Origin: Paracyclopina nana
Lineage: Eukaryota > Arthropoda > Copepoda > Cyclopoida > Cyclopettidae
Direction of reading: 5' to 3'
Assembly (NCBI GenBank): GCA_019096065.1
Contig: JAGUCH010000001.1
Span: 15,686,001-15,750,000, forward strand
DNA length: 64,000 bases
Below the pieces are notes generated by a model. The model worked only from the letters and a program-made list of their open reading frames with translations. It made no database searches and had not been told where the DNA came from. Position numbers and translations under genes: made by a program. Every line of letters begins with the position of its first letter. The first letter of the stretch is position 1. Shown in pieces: positions 62,942 to 64,000 of the stretch.

Positions 62942-63883
62942 TTACGAGCTCGTTGAGCTCTCAGGCTCAACCCCAACTGTCCTAAGTAAGTTTTTGTACG
63001 TGGATGAGTTGACAAAGCGAGGATACGAATCACGATGCATCAGTGTGTAAATTTGCAGCTGAGCCTCATCAAATGTGTGCTGAGATGGGGCGATCATATT
63101 GCGGTTGATGATGTCACGAACCCGAGAGTCCAGGCTGACCTGAAAAGACAACAAACAGCTGCGTCAGCACTCAGCAAAAAAGGACAATGAATAATGGGGC
63201 CTCAGCTTCTTAGCGCAAATCGGGGTCTCGGTGCTCACCCAACCTCCTCCTCAATTGGCACAAAAAAGCTCTATAGTCATGACTTGTACTCACCTCTCTG
63301 GGAGAGAGAATCGAAACGTAATCCTCATAAATTATCCGAGCTTTCTCTTCAATCATCTCAGGACTTCGTTCTTTTTTGAGATCTTCGCAGGCTAACCAAA
63401 AGAGAATGTTCTCTTCACTGTACTCGCATCGAAGAAATGACCGGAACACTTTACGTCCGCCTGTTGAAAGAAAGGAGGAAAATGGAGTGAAAGAAAGACA
63501 AGTTTTAGCTTCCTCTTGATTTTGGTTGGATTGCTACTTAAGGGCCAATTAGAAAGCACTTCATTTTAAAGCCTCCGGGAAAAGTAGGGATCAAACTGGT
63601 AACACTTATTTTCCTAATGCATTACTCAAAAGAGAAAGAGTCGAGCTAGCCATTAGCTTTTTTGGGCAACGCCCATTTAAAAAGGGCTTACTGTCACTGT
63701 TCATGAGTTTCTCGAAAGCATCGCCCCATGATTTCACTTCAATAGCTGTGATGTTCCTGAACAAAAAAATCACTTGTTAAGATTATTCAATTGGTTGTGT
63801 CCTTTAAAACTTACCCTAACTCTTCATCTCGAAATATTTCGTTAGCATTTTCTAAGGACCCGTTTGGTGCTCTCACGGACAAA
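62942..63883 (-). CDS. RZ-subfamily RGS protein, 3' part (5' end outside window)
   Basis: Four exons: 63815-63883, 63692-63756, 63294-63460, 62942-63139, all in phase, 165 residues plus stop. The RGS domain is nearly complete: WGDAFEKLMNS, FRSFLRCEYSEENILFWLAC, EEKARIIYEDYVSILSP, SLDSRV, INRNM, DEAQLQIYTLMHRDSYPRF. It closely follows vertebrate RGS17/19/20, including the short C-terminus after the last helix (ESSTSS). RGS proteins speed GTP hydrolysis on Galpha(i/o/z) and end GPCR signals at membranes. The N-terminal cysteine string typical of the subfamily would lie beyond the right edge; the intron upstream of 63883 is open to the window end. Confidence 0.9.
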
Positions 63884-64000
63884 CTGAAAAAGAAAATGGA
63901 GCATTAAGCACAGTCTAGTAGCCCTGATTTCCAAAGGACGTTATTCAAATGGGAAGTGCGCAACTCGCATGCTTTGTTTTTCTGCTAACATTCACACGAT

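Overview
This 64 kb window is nuclear DNA from an animal, almost certainly an arthropod. Genes are split by short GT-AG introns, the DNA is AT-rich, and the largest gene is a sallimus/kettin-type invertebrate titin whose N-terminus and Ig-linker array follow the arthropod pattern. I cannot name the species. Intergenic gaps of about 1-3 kb point to a fairly compact genome, more like a crustacean or chelicerate than a large insect genome.

Layout, left to right. (1) 621-5813, minus: an eight-exon gene for a 432-residue protein with two complete globin domains in tandem and a predicted N-myristoylation start. One intron holds a 21-bp minisatellite. (2) 8590-13021, minus: an eight-exon SLC17 (sialin-type) transporter of 495 residues; one intron carries a 455-bp inverted-repeat transposon. 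(3) 14341-15883, plus: a four-exon FMRFamide-receptor-like GPCR with a TATA box upstream. It is followed after only 50 bp by a single-exon orphan seven-transmembrane protein (15934-16851). (4) 18168-24148, minus: a 13-exon SCYL2 pseudokinase (941 residues) with an unusually GC-rich last exon. (5) 26926-61257, plus: sallimus. The exon chain I assembled stays in frame throughout and gives an 8037-residue long isoform (38 Ig, one SH3, three FN3 domains). A separate kettin-type isoform of 4345 residues (32 Ig) ends at 44022 with its own poly(A) signal. One intron of the long form carries a 1170-bp transposon. (6) 62942 to the right edge, minus: the 3' part of an RZ-subfamily RGS gene, cut off by the window.

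Mobile DNA: a pair of related 140-160 bp foldback MITEs (8173-8312, 17428-17587), and two non-autonomous elements with CACAGTG termini and perfect 5-bp target-site duplications, both inside introns. Their ends resemble Transib/RAG signal sequences.

The genes are unrelated in pathway (heme protein, transporter, neuropeptide signalling, clathrin-associated pseudokinase, sarcomere, G-protein regulation), as expected for an ordinary eukaryotic segment. The exception is the GPCR/7TM pair, whose spacing suggests shared transcription. All splice sites were called by eye from GT/AG, reading phase and family similarity; no transcript data were available.
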